Assembly (NCBI GenBank): GCA_950073835.1
Contig: CATMRP010000007.1
Location: forward strand, 1 to 60,942
DNA length: 60,942 nt
From: an uncultured Alteromonadaceae bacterium
Lineage (GTDB): Bacteria; Pseudomonadota; Gammaproteobacteria; Enterobacterales; Alteromonadaceae
Reading direction: 5' to 3'
Below are positions 17,337 through 26,780 of the stretch, one piece after another. The translations under genes were made by a program, and so were the position numbers. Below the pieces are notes generated by a model that had not been told where the DNA came from, ran no database searches, and saw only the letters and a program-made list of their open reading frames with translations. The stretch's first letter is position 1, and each line of letters starts with the position of its first letter.

Positions 17337-18155
17337 CTAATATTGAATAATGTCCCGCCACGGCACATTTTGATCGCCCAGTACAATAAAGTCCGGGTTC
17401 TCTAACGTTTTACGCTGATTGTAGCTAAGTGGCTCAAAATCAGCAGCATAGATGGCCCCGCCCGCTTCTGAGACAATGCACTGAGAAGCGCCGGTGTCCC
17501 ATTCGCCAGTAACACCCAAGCGCATAAAGGCGTCGGCTTTACCTTCGGCAATAAAACAAGACTTGAGCGAGCAACTGCCTAATGGCAGCGTTTGATACAC
17601 CCGCTTGGCACATAGTTTAGAAATCACCCGTTCCCGCGGCTGGCGACGACTAATGGCCAGGATCACCACGCTGTTATGTGGATCATCCAGCTTGCGCACA
17701 CTGATGGGGCCACTGGTTTCAGGCGAGTCTTTAAAGGCACCGTGTCCGGCCAGAGCGTAATACAGGCTTTGTCCGGGCGGCCAGAATATCACCCCTATCT
17801 TAGGCTTGTTGTCTTCAATCAGCGCGATATTCACGGCAAAGTCGCCGCTGCGTGCGATAAATTCCTGGGTGCCGTCAATCGGATCGATTAACCAGTAACG
17901 CTGCCAGGTTTTGCGCTCTTCCAGACTGGCGTGTTTGGTTTCTTCCGAAAGGATCGGAATATCCGGTGACAGTCGGGTTAAATGTTCGGTGATAATTTCA
18001 TTGGCTTTATAATCGGCACTGGTGACCGGTGATTCATCGGCTTTCTGGTAGCTTTCGAAATCCCCCACATCATACAACCGCATAATGGCTTCGCCAGCGG
18101 CCAGAGCGGCGTCTTTGGCTATTTTTAGCAAATCATGATCAGTATTATCAGGCAT
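17337..18155 (-). CDS. cysQ: 3'(2'),5'-bisphosphate nucleotidase
   Basis: 272 residues of the inositol-monophosphatase superfamily. The metal-binding motif is WLIDPIDGTQEFIARSGDFA, with an upstream EE pair in ILSEETK and the second signature GEWDTGASQCIVSEAGG. CysQ removes the 3' phosphate of PAP/PAPS and so keeps sulfate assimilation and RNA turnover running. It overlaps the nudE start region by 8 bases (18148-18155). The cysQ-nudE pairing divergent from yrfG is common in Alteromonadales and Vibrionales. Confidence 0.93.
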   Translation of the reverse strand: MPDNTDHDLLKIAKDAALAAGEAIMRLYDVGDFESYQKADESPVTSADYKANEIITEHLTRLSPDIPILSEETKHASLEERKTWQRYWLIDPIDGTQEFIARSGDFAVNIALIEDNKPKIGVIFWPPGQSLYYALAGHGAFKDSPETSGPISVRKLDDPHNSVVILAISRRQPRERVISKLCAKRVYQTLPLGSCSLKSCFIAEGKADAFMRLGVTGEWDTGASQCIVSEAGGAIYAADFEPLSYNQRKTLENPDFIVLGDQNVPWRDIIQY

Positions 18156-18720
18156 AGTCCGGATGCTCCTTTAACCACTTTTGAGCAAGAAACAGTGCAG
18201 CGATACAACGCGCTTCAATAAAGTCTTCGCGAGCCAGCAGCTCGTTGGCCTGATCGATCGGCCAGCGTACCAGTTCAAGCGGTTCCGGCTCGTCGCCAGG
18301 CAGACTTTCGGGATATAAGTCGTGAGCGATAACAATATTCATCTGGGCGTTAAAAAAGGTTGGTGCCATGTTCACTTTATGGATGGCCTGAAGCTCTCTG
18401 GCACCAAAGCCAGCCTCTTCTTTCAGCTCTCGGTTCGCCGCTTCTAAAATACTTTCGCCCTGATCGATAAGGCCCTTGGGGAACCCCAGTTCGTATGTAT
18501 GGGTACCGGCCGCATACTCCCTGACCAGCAGAAAGTCGCCATCCTGTACCGCAACGATCATAACCGCTCCGCGGCTGTAACCTGCCATACGTTCAAACTG
18601 ACGGGTTGCGCCATTGGTAAATTCGAGATCCACACGCTCAACCCTGAAAAAGCGGCTTTCAGCCACAATTTCGCGCTGGTGGATCTGCGGAAGCGTTTTG
18701 TCCTTATCGATATTGCTCAT
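18148..18720 (-). CDS. nudE: ADP compounds hydrolase (Nudix)
   Basis: 190 residues. The Nudix box reads GLIDQGESILEAANRELKEE followed by AGF, matching G-x5-E-x7-REUxEExGU. NudE cleaves ADP-ribose, NADH and Ap3A-type dinucleotides. The RVDLEFTNGATRQFERM start region is as in the E. coli enzyme. Its 3' end overlaps cysQ, and its promoter region is shared with divergent yrfG. Confidence 0.93.
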   Translation of the reverse strand: MSNIDKDKTLPQIHQREIVAESRFFRVERVDLEFTNGATRQFERMAGYSRGAVMIVAVQDGDFLLVREYAAGTHTYELGFPKGLIDQGESILEAANRELKEEAGFGARELQAIHKVNMAPTFFNAQMNIVIAHDLYPESLPGDEPEPLELVRWPIDQANELLAREDFIEARCIAALFLAQKWLKEHPDYA

Positions 18721-18788
18721 GTTGTTTGGGTCAGTCTTTCGTTATCATATTGTCAAACTTAAGGTTAACGTATTTAGAGGAAAAGCGC

Positions 18789-19475
18789 TTGCCATTTCTG
18801 CCCTGGAACGAAATCAATACCGTCTTACTGGATATGGACGGCACCTTACTGGACCTGCACTTCGATAATCAGTTCTGGCTGGAGCACTTACCGAAAAAAC
18901 TGGCCGAGAAAAGTGGCCGCTCGCTGGCAGAGTGCCGCGAGGAAATGCATGAGCGCTATTCACGGGTCAGTGGCCGCATTGAGTGGTATTGCCTGGACTA
19001 CTGGGCAAAGCATCTGGATATGGATATAGTGGCGGCGAAAAGGGAAATAGAACACCTCATTGCTATGCGTGACGATACCCTGCCATTTTTGGATGCTCTG
19101 CATAACAGTGGCCGTGAGGTGGTACTGGTGACCAATGCACATCCGGGGAGTCTGTCGTTAAAGGTAGAGCACACCAAACTCGACTCACATATTGATACCC
19201 TCATTTCCACCCATGAATTTGGCGTTACCAAGGAGTCGCAGGACTTGTGGCTGGCACTGCAGGCACGCCTGGGTTTCGACCCGTCCACCACGTTATTTGT
19301 TGATGACAGCCTCAATATTCTTGAGGCAGCCAGAACCTTTGGCATAAAGCATGTACTGGCAGTGAAAAATCCCGATAGCAAGCAACCCGAGCGGGAAATC
19401 GAGGGCTACCCGGCGATCAGCGACTATCGCACCCTCATCGATGATATTACTAATAACCCTTTTAAAAACGCATAA
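18789..19475 (+). CDS. yrfG: GMP/IMP nucleotidase, HAD superfamily
   Basis: 228 residues from the preferred start. HAD motif I is VLLDMDGTLLDL, motif II is VLVTNAHPG and the motif III/IV region ends in TTLFVDDSLNILEAA. YrfG dephosphorylates GMP and IMP. The frame is open upstream to a TTG at 18726, but that part includes the intergenic region. A TTG at 18789, preceded by AGAGG at 18776-18780, gives MPFLPWNEINTVLLDMDGTL, which aligns with the usual YrfG N-terminus. It sits 14 bases before yjjX, so nucleotide house-cleaning genes are grouped here. Confidence 0.9.
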   Translation: MPFLPWNEINTVLLDMDGTLLDLHFDNQFWLEHLPKKLAEKSGRSLAECREEMHERYSRVSGRIEWYCLDYWAKHLDMDIVAAKREIEHLIAMRDDTLPFLDALHNSGREVVLVTNAHPGSLSLKVEHTKLDSHIDTLISTHEFGVTKESQDLWLALQARLGFDPSTTLFVDDSLNILEAARTFGIKHVLAVKNPDSKQPEREIEGYPAISDYRTLIDDITNNPFKNA

Positions 19476-19489
19476 ACGGAAACGGTGAC

Positions 19490-20020
19490 ATGAAAGTAGT
19501 TGTGGGTTCTAAAAATCCGGTCAAGATAAATGCTACCCGCGCTGCCCTGCAGCAGGTCTTTAAGGCGGATGATAAGTTAGAGGTGGTTGGCGTTGATGCG
19601 CCAAGCCTGGTGGCCGATCAGCCCATGACTGAAGCCGAAACGCGCTTAGGCGCGGTGAATCGGGTAAAAGCCTGCCTCGCTGAACATCAGGCCAACTGGT
19701 ATGTGGCCATTGAGGGCGGTGTGGATAAGTTTACCGACGGCCCCGCTACCTTTGCTTACGTAGCCATTTGTAATGGCGAGCACTGGTCGGTGGGCCGCAG
19801 TGCTAACCTGCCCCTGCCAGAGTCGGTTTATGCGTCTTTGACCGCAGGTGAGGAGCTTGGCAATGTTATGGATAACCTGTTTGATACCCACAATATCAAA
19901 CAAAAAGGCGGCGCTATTGGCTTATTAACCAATCACCTGGCCACCCGCCAGAGTGTTTATGAGCTGGCGATTATTCTGACCATGGCCAAATTTAATTTTT
20001 TGCCGCTGTATACAGATTAA
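19490..20020 (+). CDS. yjjX: Inosine/xanthosine triphosphatase
   Basis: 176 residues. It starts MKVVVGSKNPVKINATRAAL, continues with GVDAPSLVADQPMTEAETRLGA and has YVAIEGGV in the middle, all typical of YjjX/NTPase_I. The enzyme hydrolyses ITP and XTP so that deaminated purines are not incorporated. It follows yrfG closely on the same strand. It ends 14 bases before the end of the convergent gspN, and I see no hairpin between them. Confidence 0.92.
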   Translation: MKVVVGSKNPVKINATRAALQQVFKADDKLEVVGVDAPSLVADQPMTEAETRLGAVNRVKACLAEHQANWYVAIEGGVDKFTDGPATFAYVAICNGEHWSVGRSANLPLPESVYASLTAGEELGNVMDNLFDTHNIKQKGGAIGLLTNHLATRQSVYELAIILTMAKFNFLPLYTD

Positions 20021-20034
20021 AGCTCACGCTGGGA

Positions 20035-20796
20035 TTAAAGTTCAAACTGAGTATAGCCATTGGCATCCGGGCGACCAAAAAATAATGCTGCGTCGTGGAC
20101 TTCTTGCGGCAATGCGGGATCGGGTTTAAACTGCCCTTTTACCGATAAACCGGAAAAATCCTGACGGGCTGAGGCTTGCATGCTCAGTCCAAAAGCGTTG
20201 GGCTCTTCTACCTTTATCACAATTTGCTCGTTTTCACAGCGGATTTGTGCCGAGAAGGTGCCCAGCTCGATGGGACCCTGCGTGCCGGCAACGCGGGCGT
20301 TTAGCCAGTCGCCATAAGCCATCATCTGGTCACAACCCTGAGCGGAGTACGCCAGGTTTTCGATATTAACCCGAAACCGGCCGCCAGCATTGACCGGCAG
20401 CGGTAATTGCACTTCAGACAGCACCCGATCAACCGGTAAGTACAGTAAAAAGTCCTCGGCAGACACAGCCTGATAATCAAACAGACTAACGCTAACCGGC
20501 CCGTTAAAGGCGATTGACGCGGCGTCACGCATGTTACCCGCATCGAGTTCTACAGCCAGTTGGCCGGTGAACAAAGCCCAGGGGGATACGTCCCAGCTTA
20601 ACTGATTTACCGGGATATTATTAACGATCAGCCTATCGACCTCACCCTGCCAGAGCGTACCCTGCACGGTGCCAATCTTAACGTTGTCTGGCAGGCTCAT
20701 TCGGCTAACCACCTGTGACGCTGGCAGGTAAGCAACCAGTAAACACAAATAAAGAAAAAGGCCGGCTAACAGCCAGCGCCAGTTAATGCCCATCAT
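20035..20796 (-). CDS. gspN: Type II secretion system protein N
   Basis: 253 residues. A single N-terminal membrane anchor (WLLAGLFLYLCLLVAYLPAS) is followed by a periplasmic domain (GTVQGTLWQGEVDRLIVN, LSWDVSPWALFTGQL). This is the usual GspN layout. It is the last gene of the gspC-N operon and its start overlaps gspM by 4 bases. GspN is present in many but not all systems and is not strictly needed for secretion in some species. Confidence 0.9.
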   Translation of the reverse strand: MMGINWRWLLAGLFLYLCLLVAYLPASQVVSRMSLPDNVKIGTVQGTLWQGEVDRLIVNNIPVNQLSWDVSPWALFTGQLAVELDAGNMRDAASIAFNGPVSVSLFDYQAVSAEDFLLYLPVDRVLSEVQLPLPVNAGGRFRVNIENLAYSAQGCDQMMAYGDWLNARVAGTQGPIELGTFSAQIRCENEQIVIKVEEPNAFGLSMQASARQDFSGLSVKGQFKPDPALPQEVHDAALFFGRPDANGYTQFEL

Positions 20797-21269
20797 TTTG
20801 TAAGTACCAACCGTCTGACTTTTATCATTCCTGGCGCATTGGCTTCAGCAACATCGAGCTGCTCTATCACAATGCCTCGTGTTTCTAACTCATTCAGCCA
20901 GCCAGCCAGGCTGTTGAACGGCGCTTCATCTATCCATACCTGAATTTCATCACCTTGCGGCTGCATGCGTGATATAGACAGTGAGTGGTTACTACTTGTG
21001 CTGGTAACCAACTGCGGCAGCGAACCGCTAACCCGTTTGGGTGTCGATTGAGTCCGGCGTAGCTGGGCGGCCTTTTGCCCTTGCTCTTCAACCCAGCTGA
21101 CCAGCTTTTTATTACTTTCCAGTAACTGGCTTTGCTGACTGATACTTTGATTCAGTGGTGCCCATAATCCCCAATAGAAAATACCCAGTAAAACCACCAG
21201 GCCGGATAACAGCACCAGGCGCTGTTCCCGTTCGGTGAGCGCCGTAAACTTTTGCTTTAACGCGTTCAT
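20793..21269 (-). CDS. gspM: Type II secretion system protein M
   Basis: 158 residues. A short cytoplasmic start (LTEREQRLVLL), one membrane helix (LVVLLGIFYWGLWAPL) and a periplasmic ferredoxin-like domain follow. GspM forms the inner-membrane platform with GspL. It overlaps gspL and gspN by 4 bases each. Confidence 0.9.
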   Translation of the reverse strand: MNALKQKFTALTEREQRLVLLSGLVVLLGIFYWGLWAPLNQSISQQSQLLESNKKLVSWVEEQGQKAAQLRRTQSTPKRVSGSLPQLVTSTSSNHSLSISRMQPQGDEIQVWIDEAPFNSLAGWLNELETRGIVIEQLDVAEANAPGMIKVRRLVLTK

Positions 21270-22471
21270 GAGGCTCCCCGGATATTCATTGTGCCAATGA
21301 CTGTATCATCGCGATTGTTGATGGCGCCCTGCTCTACAGTAAACCCGGCGGCTTCGGCACTGCGTTTAAACGTGTCCAGGGCGTTAAAATCCTTGCCCTG
21401 CGCCTGCATACGAATCTCCGTTCGGTTGGCATCAAAACGCAAGGTTTGCGGTGTGATATTCGACGCGGCGAATGCGCTGTTTAATTGTGCCAGCATGACC
21501 AGCAGCGAACTGCCGTCGCCGGATTGCTCCAGGCGTTGCATCTCCTGTTGCACTTTCAGGCGTACATTGCGGTAGGTTCCGATATCCGGAAAACCTTGCT
21601 TCACCAGCGCGTCGATTTGCGCAGTCAGCTCGGCATTTTGCTGTTGCAGTTGATTGAGCTTGAGCGTTTTATCGCCGATGGTTAAAACGACCACCAGAGC
21701 GAGCAAAATAAGTGGTACGCGCCAGACCTGCCAAACCTGATTATGTTGTTTTTTAGGCTTGTATTGCCCCTGGAGCAAATTGAACGATGCCTTACCGACA
21801 TGTTTAGCCAGTACCCCAATGGCAGGTACGTCTTCGTTCTGTGCTTGCTGGTGAATATTGGGTACCGCATGAAGATCGATGTCGGTGAGAGCGCTTAAGT
21901 TAACCGGCTCAGGCTGGGCTTTAGCCTGTAAGGCAAGTACCCCGGTAAGAAACGCCTGTTCTCCTTGCAAGCCCTGCCAGGGCCCCTGACGAACAATTAA
22001 TTGCTCGCCCAGTGTTAGCGCTACCCATTGGTTATCTTCCTGCTGAGGAAGCGCCAGAATATCAGGCAGGATCACATCCGCGCTGAACCCGGCATCTTCC
22101 AGCCAGCCCTGCCATTTTGCCATTTGGCGGTGACTGACGATGGCCACGGATTGCTCTGTGCCATGGGAAGGGCCCATGGCAAAAAACAGTTCGCCGATAT
22201 CTTCAGCCAGCTCATCTTCCAGCATAAATGGAATCGCGTTTTGTAATTTGCGGTTGACCTTGCCAGGCAGGGTAACGTTGCACAATCTCACATCCGCGCC
22301 GGGAACCAGCACGATTGCTCTGCGCAAACTGGTGCGCTCGCCAAGGCTTATCAGTGTATCGGCACCGGCGAGTTCGCCGCTGGCGATAACGTCCTGGCTT
22401 TGGGTAGACCAGACAACCCAATGCACGGGATCGTGCAGGTTAGTACCCAGCCTAACAACTAACTGTTCCAT
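21266..22471 (-). CDS. gspL: Type II secretion system protein L
   Basis: 401 residues. The cytoplasmic actin-like domain is at about 1-230 (LPGKVNRKLQNAIPFMLEDEL is the recognisable stretch). A single helix near 248-265 (PLILLALVVVLTIGD) is followed by a coiled coil and a periplasmic ferredoxin-like domain. GspL couples the GspE ATPase to the platform. It overlaps gspK by one base. Confidence 0.92.
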   Translation of the reverse strand: MEQLVVRLGTNLHDPVHWVVWSTQSQDVIASGELAGADTLISLGERTSLRRAIVLVPGADVRLCNVTLPGKVNRKLQNAIPFMLEDELAEDIGELFFAMGPSHGTEQSVAIVSHRQMAKWQGWLEDAGFSADVILPDILALPQQEDNQWVALTLGEQLIVRQGPWQGLQGEQAFLTGVLALQAKAQPEPVNLSALTDIDLHAVPNIHQQAQNEDVPAIGVLAKHVGKASFNLLQGQYKPKKQHNQVWQVWRVPLILLALVVVLTIGDKTLKLNQLQQQNAELTAQIDALVKQGFPDIGTYRNVRLKVQQEMQRLEQSGDGSSLLVMLAQLNSAFAASNITPQTLRFDANRTEIRMQAQGKDFNALDTFKRSAEAAGFTVEQGAINNRDDTVIGTMNIRGAS

Positions 22472-23454
22472 TACTGTATGACTCCAAATTCGCGGCGCAA
22501 CACCGCTATTTTGCCTGATGAAGCGGCATTTAACACGGTTGTCATGGCAAACGTTGCTTCATTGTAACGGCTCTTGGTATGTAAAATAAAATACTCTGTG
22601 GTTACGCTGAACCATTGAGTTTGTTCTGCTTGCAAATTCAATGCGGCAATATCCGGTTCGGCTAAAAAGGTGTTCACGTCATCCCAGCCGTCCAGTGGGC
22701 GAGCTGCGATAATCGAGGAGGCCTGCGACAGACTTAGCCCGGTTAAGGCAGCCAGTACCGGTGCGCGCTCCTCGCTCAGGGTGTTTACATTGATTACTAG
22801 CTGATCATTATCAGGAATAACACAAACCTGCGGCAGCAAGTCTTCCAGCCACTCGGCTTCCACACCGTTGATCAGGCGTAACTCAGACTGGCTGCTCATC
22901 TGCCCGTTGGCGGCGAGGTAGGGGAATGCGCGGGAGGCATACTCGCTGTCTTCAGCGCCGTAGGTGCGCATGCGATCATCATCGTCCAGCCAGTCTGCCA
23001 GGGAGTCCCTAACGGTATCAACGGTGAAACTGGGGATTTCTTCATTGGTCAACTGCAACAAACGGGCAAATGCGTTCATTGCTTCTGTGGGTTGCTGGTT
23101 ATTAACATTGGTCTGATTGGCGTTGGGCAGTGCATTGAGATTGAAACAACTTTGCATATCTTCCAGGGTTACGCTGATACCCCCTTCTTCCATGGGATAT
23201 TCGAATTCCTGGGCCCAGGGCTGATTCAGGGTAATTTTATCGCCGGTTTCTTCCATTAGCGTTACCAACGACAGGCGGGCATATTCTTCGGCACTTTTAG
23301 CATACCAGTAGGCCTGGTTACTGCTTTTGATATTACTGGCGCGCTGTACCTGCAGTTGCAGTCTGGCGCCCATCTCTGTCGCGAGGATGGCCACCAGGGC
23401 GACTACCATGAGTACAATTAACAAGGCCGCGCCGCGTTGTTTCTCCAACCTCAT
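22471..23454 (-). CDS. gspK: Type II secretion minor pseudopilin K
   Basis: 327 residues. The N-terminal prepilin signal reads KQRGAALLIVLMVVALVAIL, without the Glu5 of other pseudopilins, as is characteristic of GspK. The large domain includes FNLNAL, an SLADWLDDDD stretch and a helix-hairpin-helix-like region. It caps the pseudopilus together with GspI and GspJ. It overlaps gspJ by 4 bases. Confidence 0.92.
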   Translation of the reverse strand: MRLEKQRGAALLIVLMVVALVAILATEMGARLQLQVQRASNIKSSNQAYWYAKSAEEYARLSLVTLMEETGDKITLNQPWAQEFEYPMEEGGISVTLEDMQSCFNLNALPNANQTNVNNQQPTEAMNAFARLLQLTNEEIPSFTVDTVRDSLADWLDDDDRMRTYGAEDSEYASRAFPYLAANGQMSSQSELRLINGVEAEWLEDLLPQVCVIPDNDQLVINVNTLSEERAPVLAALTGLSLSQASSIIAARPLDGWDDVNTFLAEPDIAALNLQAEQTQWFSVTTEYFILHTKSRYNEATFAMTTVLNAASSGKIAVLRREFGVIQ

Positions 23455-24065
23455 GACGCTTGCTCCGTCAGTGCGAAGACGCGCTGAATTTCGCCCATGT
23501 CGGCAAGGGTAATGGTAACCCTAATCGCCCGCGGCAGGGTTTCGCCAATGTAATTGTCATGCCAGGCTGCTTCGCCGGATTCACTGCCGCCGGTGTTAAA
23601 TTCAATAGTAAAGTTTGTCACATTGTCGAGGAGTTCCCTGACTTTAGGCTCAGTGCCCAGCACACTATCCACATACACAGTATTCAGACGTTCGAGTTTT
23701 TCTTCCCGCAGGCGGTAGGCTACGCCCTGCAGGGTACTGCGCGGCAGCGCCAGTTTCGGGTTATGCCAGCCGCCGCGTACAAAAGCCAGGCCGCCAGCGT
23801 CGCTGTCGTCGGTTTCTTCACCGCCACGCATCACAATACTGTTCTGCTGGCCTTCCATTCGGACTGCCCTTGGCATGGCCTGTTGTACGTCCCGTTCGAG
23901 AATAAGCATAAAGCGCTGCAGTTGCTGTAATCGGGCAAATTTCTCGCTGGAAATTTCGTCACTGTCGATAACGGTGGAAAGTAGTGCTGTGGAAGCCAAC
24001 CCCAGCATGGCAAAAATCGCCATGGCAATTAAAATTTCAATCAGAGTAAAACCGCGGGCACGCAT
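23451..24065 (-). CDS. gspJ: Type II secretion minor pseudopilin J
   Basis: 204 residues. The prepilin cleavage motif RARG/FTLIEILIAM is at residues 1-14, followed by the hydrophobic helix and a C-terminal domain with FVRGGWHNPKLALPRS. It forms the pseudopilus tip with GspK and GspI and overlaps gspI by one base. Confidence 0.92.
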   Translation of the reverse strand: MRARGFTLIEILIAMAIFAMLGLASTALLSTVIDSDEISSEKFARLQQLQRFMLILERDVQQAMPRAVRMEGQQNSIVMRGGEETDDSDAGGLAFVRGGWHNPKLALPRSTLQGVAYRLREEKLERLNTVYVDSVLGTEPKVRELLDNVTNFTIEFNTGGSESGEAAWHDNYIGETLPRAIRVTITLADMGEIQRVFALTEQAS

Positions 24066-24451
24066 TAGCCATTCTCCGCTGGTTTGGCAAAGTAGGTGAT
24101 CACCGTTGTGATGGTGTCGTTAAAGTCTGCATCCAGACTGACGCTCACTTCTACTGCTTTAAAGTCACTGTCGCCGGTATCCCTGACAACCTGTTTCCAG
24201 TACCAGGTGCGTTCGGCCATTTCGGCCTGGCCCTTAAGGTTGTTTTTCAGCGGCCAGGGGCGTTCTAGCTGAATTTCATTTAACTGGTTATTAGCCACCC
24301 AGGTGGCAATGGTGATTTCTTCAATTTGTCCCACGCCGTTAAGATGCTCTGACGCCGCTTTCATAATGGCGCCGCCGGTCATGGCAAAAATAAACAATGC
24401 CACCATTACCTCGAGTAATGTCATGCCCCGCTGTCTACTGTTCAATCCCAT
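24065..24451 (-). CDS. gspI: Type II secretion minor pseudopilin I
   Basis: 128 residues. The prepilin motif is RQRG/MTLLEVMVALFIFA, followed by a small globular domain with WVANNQLNEIQLE, a strong GspI signature. It overlaps gspH by 10 bases. Confidence 0.93.
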   Translation of the reverse strand: MGLNSRQRGMTLLEVMVALFIFAMTGGAIMKAASEHLNGVGQIEEITIATWVANNQLNEIQLERPWPLKNNLKGQAEMAERTWYWKQVVRDTGDSDFKAVEVSVSLDADFNDTITTVITYFAKPAENG

Positions 24452-25104
24452 TCTGGTCGCTCCAGTGGGCCGAGTAGCTCGAGCGGTGGCATATCCTGGC
24501 AGTTTAATACGTAGTAGGCGGGTAAATCGTTAGTAAACTCAGGCTCATAATGAAGCACCAGGCTGAAAGGCGTAATCTCACCGCTGGACATTATCAGGAT
24601 CTGTGGTGGCGGTGGCGGCGCCTCTTCCTCACCAATTTCAATATCCTGTTCATTTACACTCAGCGAGCTGTCGAACATTTCGCGGTCAAACAACCGGTCT
24701 TCGGTTTGCCAGGGTAAATCATCCAGATTGAGGGTGAAAAAGAACGGCTCACTGAGCGTCACCGGCTCATACAGCGGATTACCTTCTATGAATTGCCACT
24801 CGTCTTCCGCGCTGAGTTGCATGAAGCTGTAGGTACGATTTTCCTGATCAATAAAAATACCCAGTTGCTGCTGGTTAAGTACCGCATAATCACTGGCCAT
24901 GTCGATAACCACCTGCAGGCGCCGGGCTTCCCGCTCGAGCTGCTCTGATGGATCGGTGGAGAAGGCATTAAAGATGACATAGCCGGCCGCCAGACCCATT
25001 AACAGCAACACCAACATAACTTCAAGCAGCGTAAAGCCGCGCTGGCGGTTGGCCGCCAACGATGCTAAAGCGAAGCTGTACCGGCGACGACCTGGTGCAC
25101 GCAT
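24442..25104 (-). CDS. gspH: Type II secretion pseudopilin H
   Basis: 220 residues. The cleavage motif RQRG/FTLLEVMLVLLLMG is preceded by a basic leader of ~23 residues, longer than usual for pseudopilins; an in-frame later start was not obvious. The mature domain contains REARRLQVVIDMASDYAVL, as in GspH. It lies 15 bases after gspG. Confidence 0.9.
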   Translation of the reverse strand: MRAPGRRRYSFALASLAANRQRGFTLLEVMLVLLLMGLAAGYVIFNAFSTDPSEQLEREARRLQVVIDMASDYAVLNQQQLGIFIDQENRTYSFMQLSAEDEWQFIEGNPLYEPVTLSEPFFFTLNLDDLPWQTEDRLFDREMFDSSLSVNEQDIEIGEEEAPPPPPQILIMSSGEITPFSLVLHYEPEFTNDLPAYYVLNCQDMPPLELLGPLERPEWD

Positions 25105-25119
25105 AAACAGCGTAATGCC

Positions 25120-25557
25120 TTAATTCAGATAGTCGTTGATGTTCCAGTTACCAATATCGTCATCAGTGCCGGGTTCGCCATCCGGACCATTAGAGAAGAT
25201 ATCAATAGTCCCCATTTCTCCCGGGCTGATAAGCACATACGGATTACCCCACGGATCGTCAGGTAACCGCTTGATGTAACCATCGGTCGGGTAATTACGC
25301 GGGATGGGATCAAGAGTTGGTGCGCTTACCAGGGCGTCAAGGCCTTGCTCGGTGGTGGGAAAACGGTTGCTTTTAAGCTTGTACATTTCCAGCGCACTTT
25401 CCAGTTGCTGAATATCCACCGCGGCTTTTTTAAGCTGCGCTTCTTCCTGATTTCCCAGAATTTGCGGTGCGACCATTGATGCGAGGATACCAATGATTAA
25501 CAGCACCACCATGATTTCGATTAAGCTGAATCCCGACTGTCGTTTAAGCATTTTCAT
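25120..25557 (-). CDS. gspG: Type II secretion major pseudopilin G
   Basis: 145 residues. The prepilin motif QSG/FSLIEIMVVLLIIGIL is followed by NRFPTTEQGLDALV, DPWGNPYVLISPGEMG and the calcium-site region GPDGEPGTDDDIGNWN, the standard GspG features. It builds the pseudopilus shaft. The start overlaps the gspF stop; a second ATG two codons later is also possible. Confidence 0.96.
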   Translation of the reverse strand: MKMLKRQSGFSLIEIMVVLLIIGILASMVAPQILGNQEEAQLKKAAVDIQQLESALEMYKLKSNRFPTTEQGLDALVSAPTLDPIPRNYPTDGYIKRLPDDPWGNPYVLISPGEMGTIDIFSNGPDGEPGTDDDIGNWNINDYLN

Positions 25558-26780
25558 TACACATTCACCATATTATTTAATGCCAGAATTGGTTGGATAA
25601 TGGCCATGACGATAAATAACACTACGCCCGCCATAGTTACAATAAGCAAAGGTTCAAATATCTTCAGTGAGACACTGATTAGCGACTCAAATTCCCTGTC
25701 CTGATTATCGGCAGCCCTGCCAAGCATCTGTTGTAACTCTCCTGAGCGTTCGCCCGAAGCAATCATATGCATCATCATCGGCGGAAAAATCCGGGTATTG
25801 TCCAGTGCGGCCCGCAAACTGGACCCTTCTTTTACATGCACTGCAGCTTCGGCAATGCGTTCTTTAATATACAGGTTTTGCAACACGTCAGTGGAGATCC
25901 GCATTGATTCGAGCAATGGCACGGCACTGGCGGTAAGAATGCTCAGGGTTCGTGCAAAGCGGGCCGTATTGAGCCCCCGGCTGATTTTACCAATCATGGG
26001 CACTTTTAGCAGTGCCCGGTGATAGCGCAGGCGAATTGCCGGTTGTTGGATCAGGCGTTGGAACACCACAATCAGCACCATAACGGCAATCAGCAGATAT
26101 AACCCGTAGTTTTGCATCCATTCACTTATGGCGATCAGCACCGTGGTAATGGTTGGCAGGTCCTGACCCATATGATCAAACTGCCCGACTATCTTTGGCA
26201 CCACTACGGTCAGTAACACCACCACAATCATCAAGGCAAAAAACATCATGATGGCAGGATAAATTAACGCCTGAATCACCTGACTACGGGTTTGCTGACG
26301 ACGTTCAGTATAGTCTGCCAGGCGGTTTAACACCGTATCCAGATGCCCTGACTTTTCGCCGGCAGCGACCATAGCGCGATATAGATCGTCGAATACGCTG
26401 GGAAATTCGCTGAGTGCATCGGCCAGCGTGTAACCTTCAACCACGCGGCTGCGAACCGCCATCATCATATTTTTATGGCGCGGCTTTTCACTTTGCTCGG
26501 CAACGGCCAGTAGCGCTTCCTCAATGGGCAACGCTGATTCAACCAGAGTGGCAAGCTGACGGGTAAGCAACGATAAATCACTGGCGGAGATACGCGGGCG
26601 AAACAGCTGAAAACCTGAAGAGGACTGCTTGGCGCTTTTTTCGGCGACCTGCTCCACTTCCAGCGGCACCATGCCTTTTTCGCGCAACTGCTGGCGGATT
26701 TGCCGGGCGTTATCGCCCTCCAGAACGCCACTCTTGTTGCGCCCGTTGGCGGCAATGGCTTTGTATGCAAAAGCGGCCAT
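25557..26780 (-). CDS. gspF: Type II secretion inner-membrane platform protein F
   Basis: 407 residues with the two repeated GspF domains (about 70-193 and 270-395) and three membrane helices near 170-190, 225-245 and 380-400. AFAYKAIAANGRNKSGVLEG at the start and GEKSGHLDTVL/GERSGELQQML in the two repeats are typical. It overlaps gspG and abuts gspE by one base. Confidence 0.95.
   Translation of the reverse strand: MAAFAYKAIAANGRNKSGVLEGDNARQIRQQLREKGMVPLEVEQVAEKSAKQSSSGFQLFRPRISASDLSLLTRQLATLVESALPIEEALLAVAEQSEKPRHKNMMMAVRSRVVEGYTLADALSEFPSVFDDLYRAMVAAGEKSGHLDTVLNRLADYTERRQQTRSQVIQALIYPAIMMFFALMIVVVLLTVVVPKIVGQFDHMGQDLPTITTVLIAISEWMQNYGLYLLIAVMVLIVVFQRLIQQPAIRLRYHRALLKVPMIGKISRGLNTARFARTLSILTASAVPLLESMRISTDVLQNLYIKERIAEAAVHVKEGSSLRAALDNTRIFPPMMMHMIASGERSGELQQMLGRAADNQDREFESLISVSLKIFEPLLIVTMAGVVLFIVMAIIQPILALNNMVNV

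Noticed and set aside
16798-17340. 180-codon plus-strand frame over yceI
   Set aside because: yceI on the minus strand has a signal peptide and family motifs.
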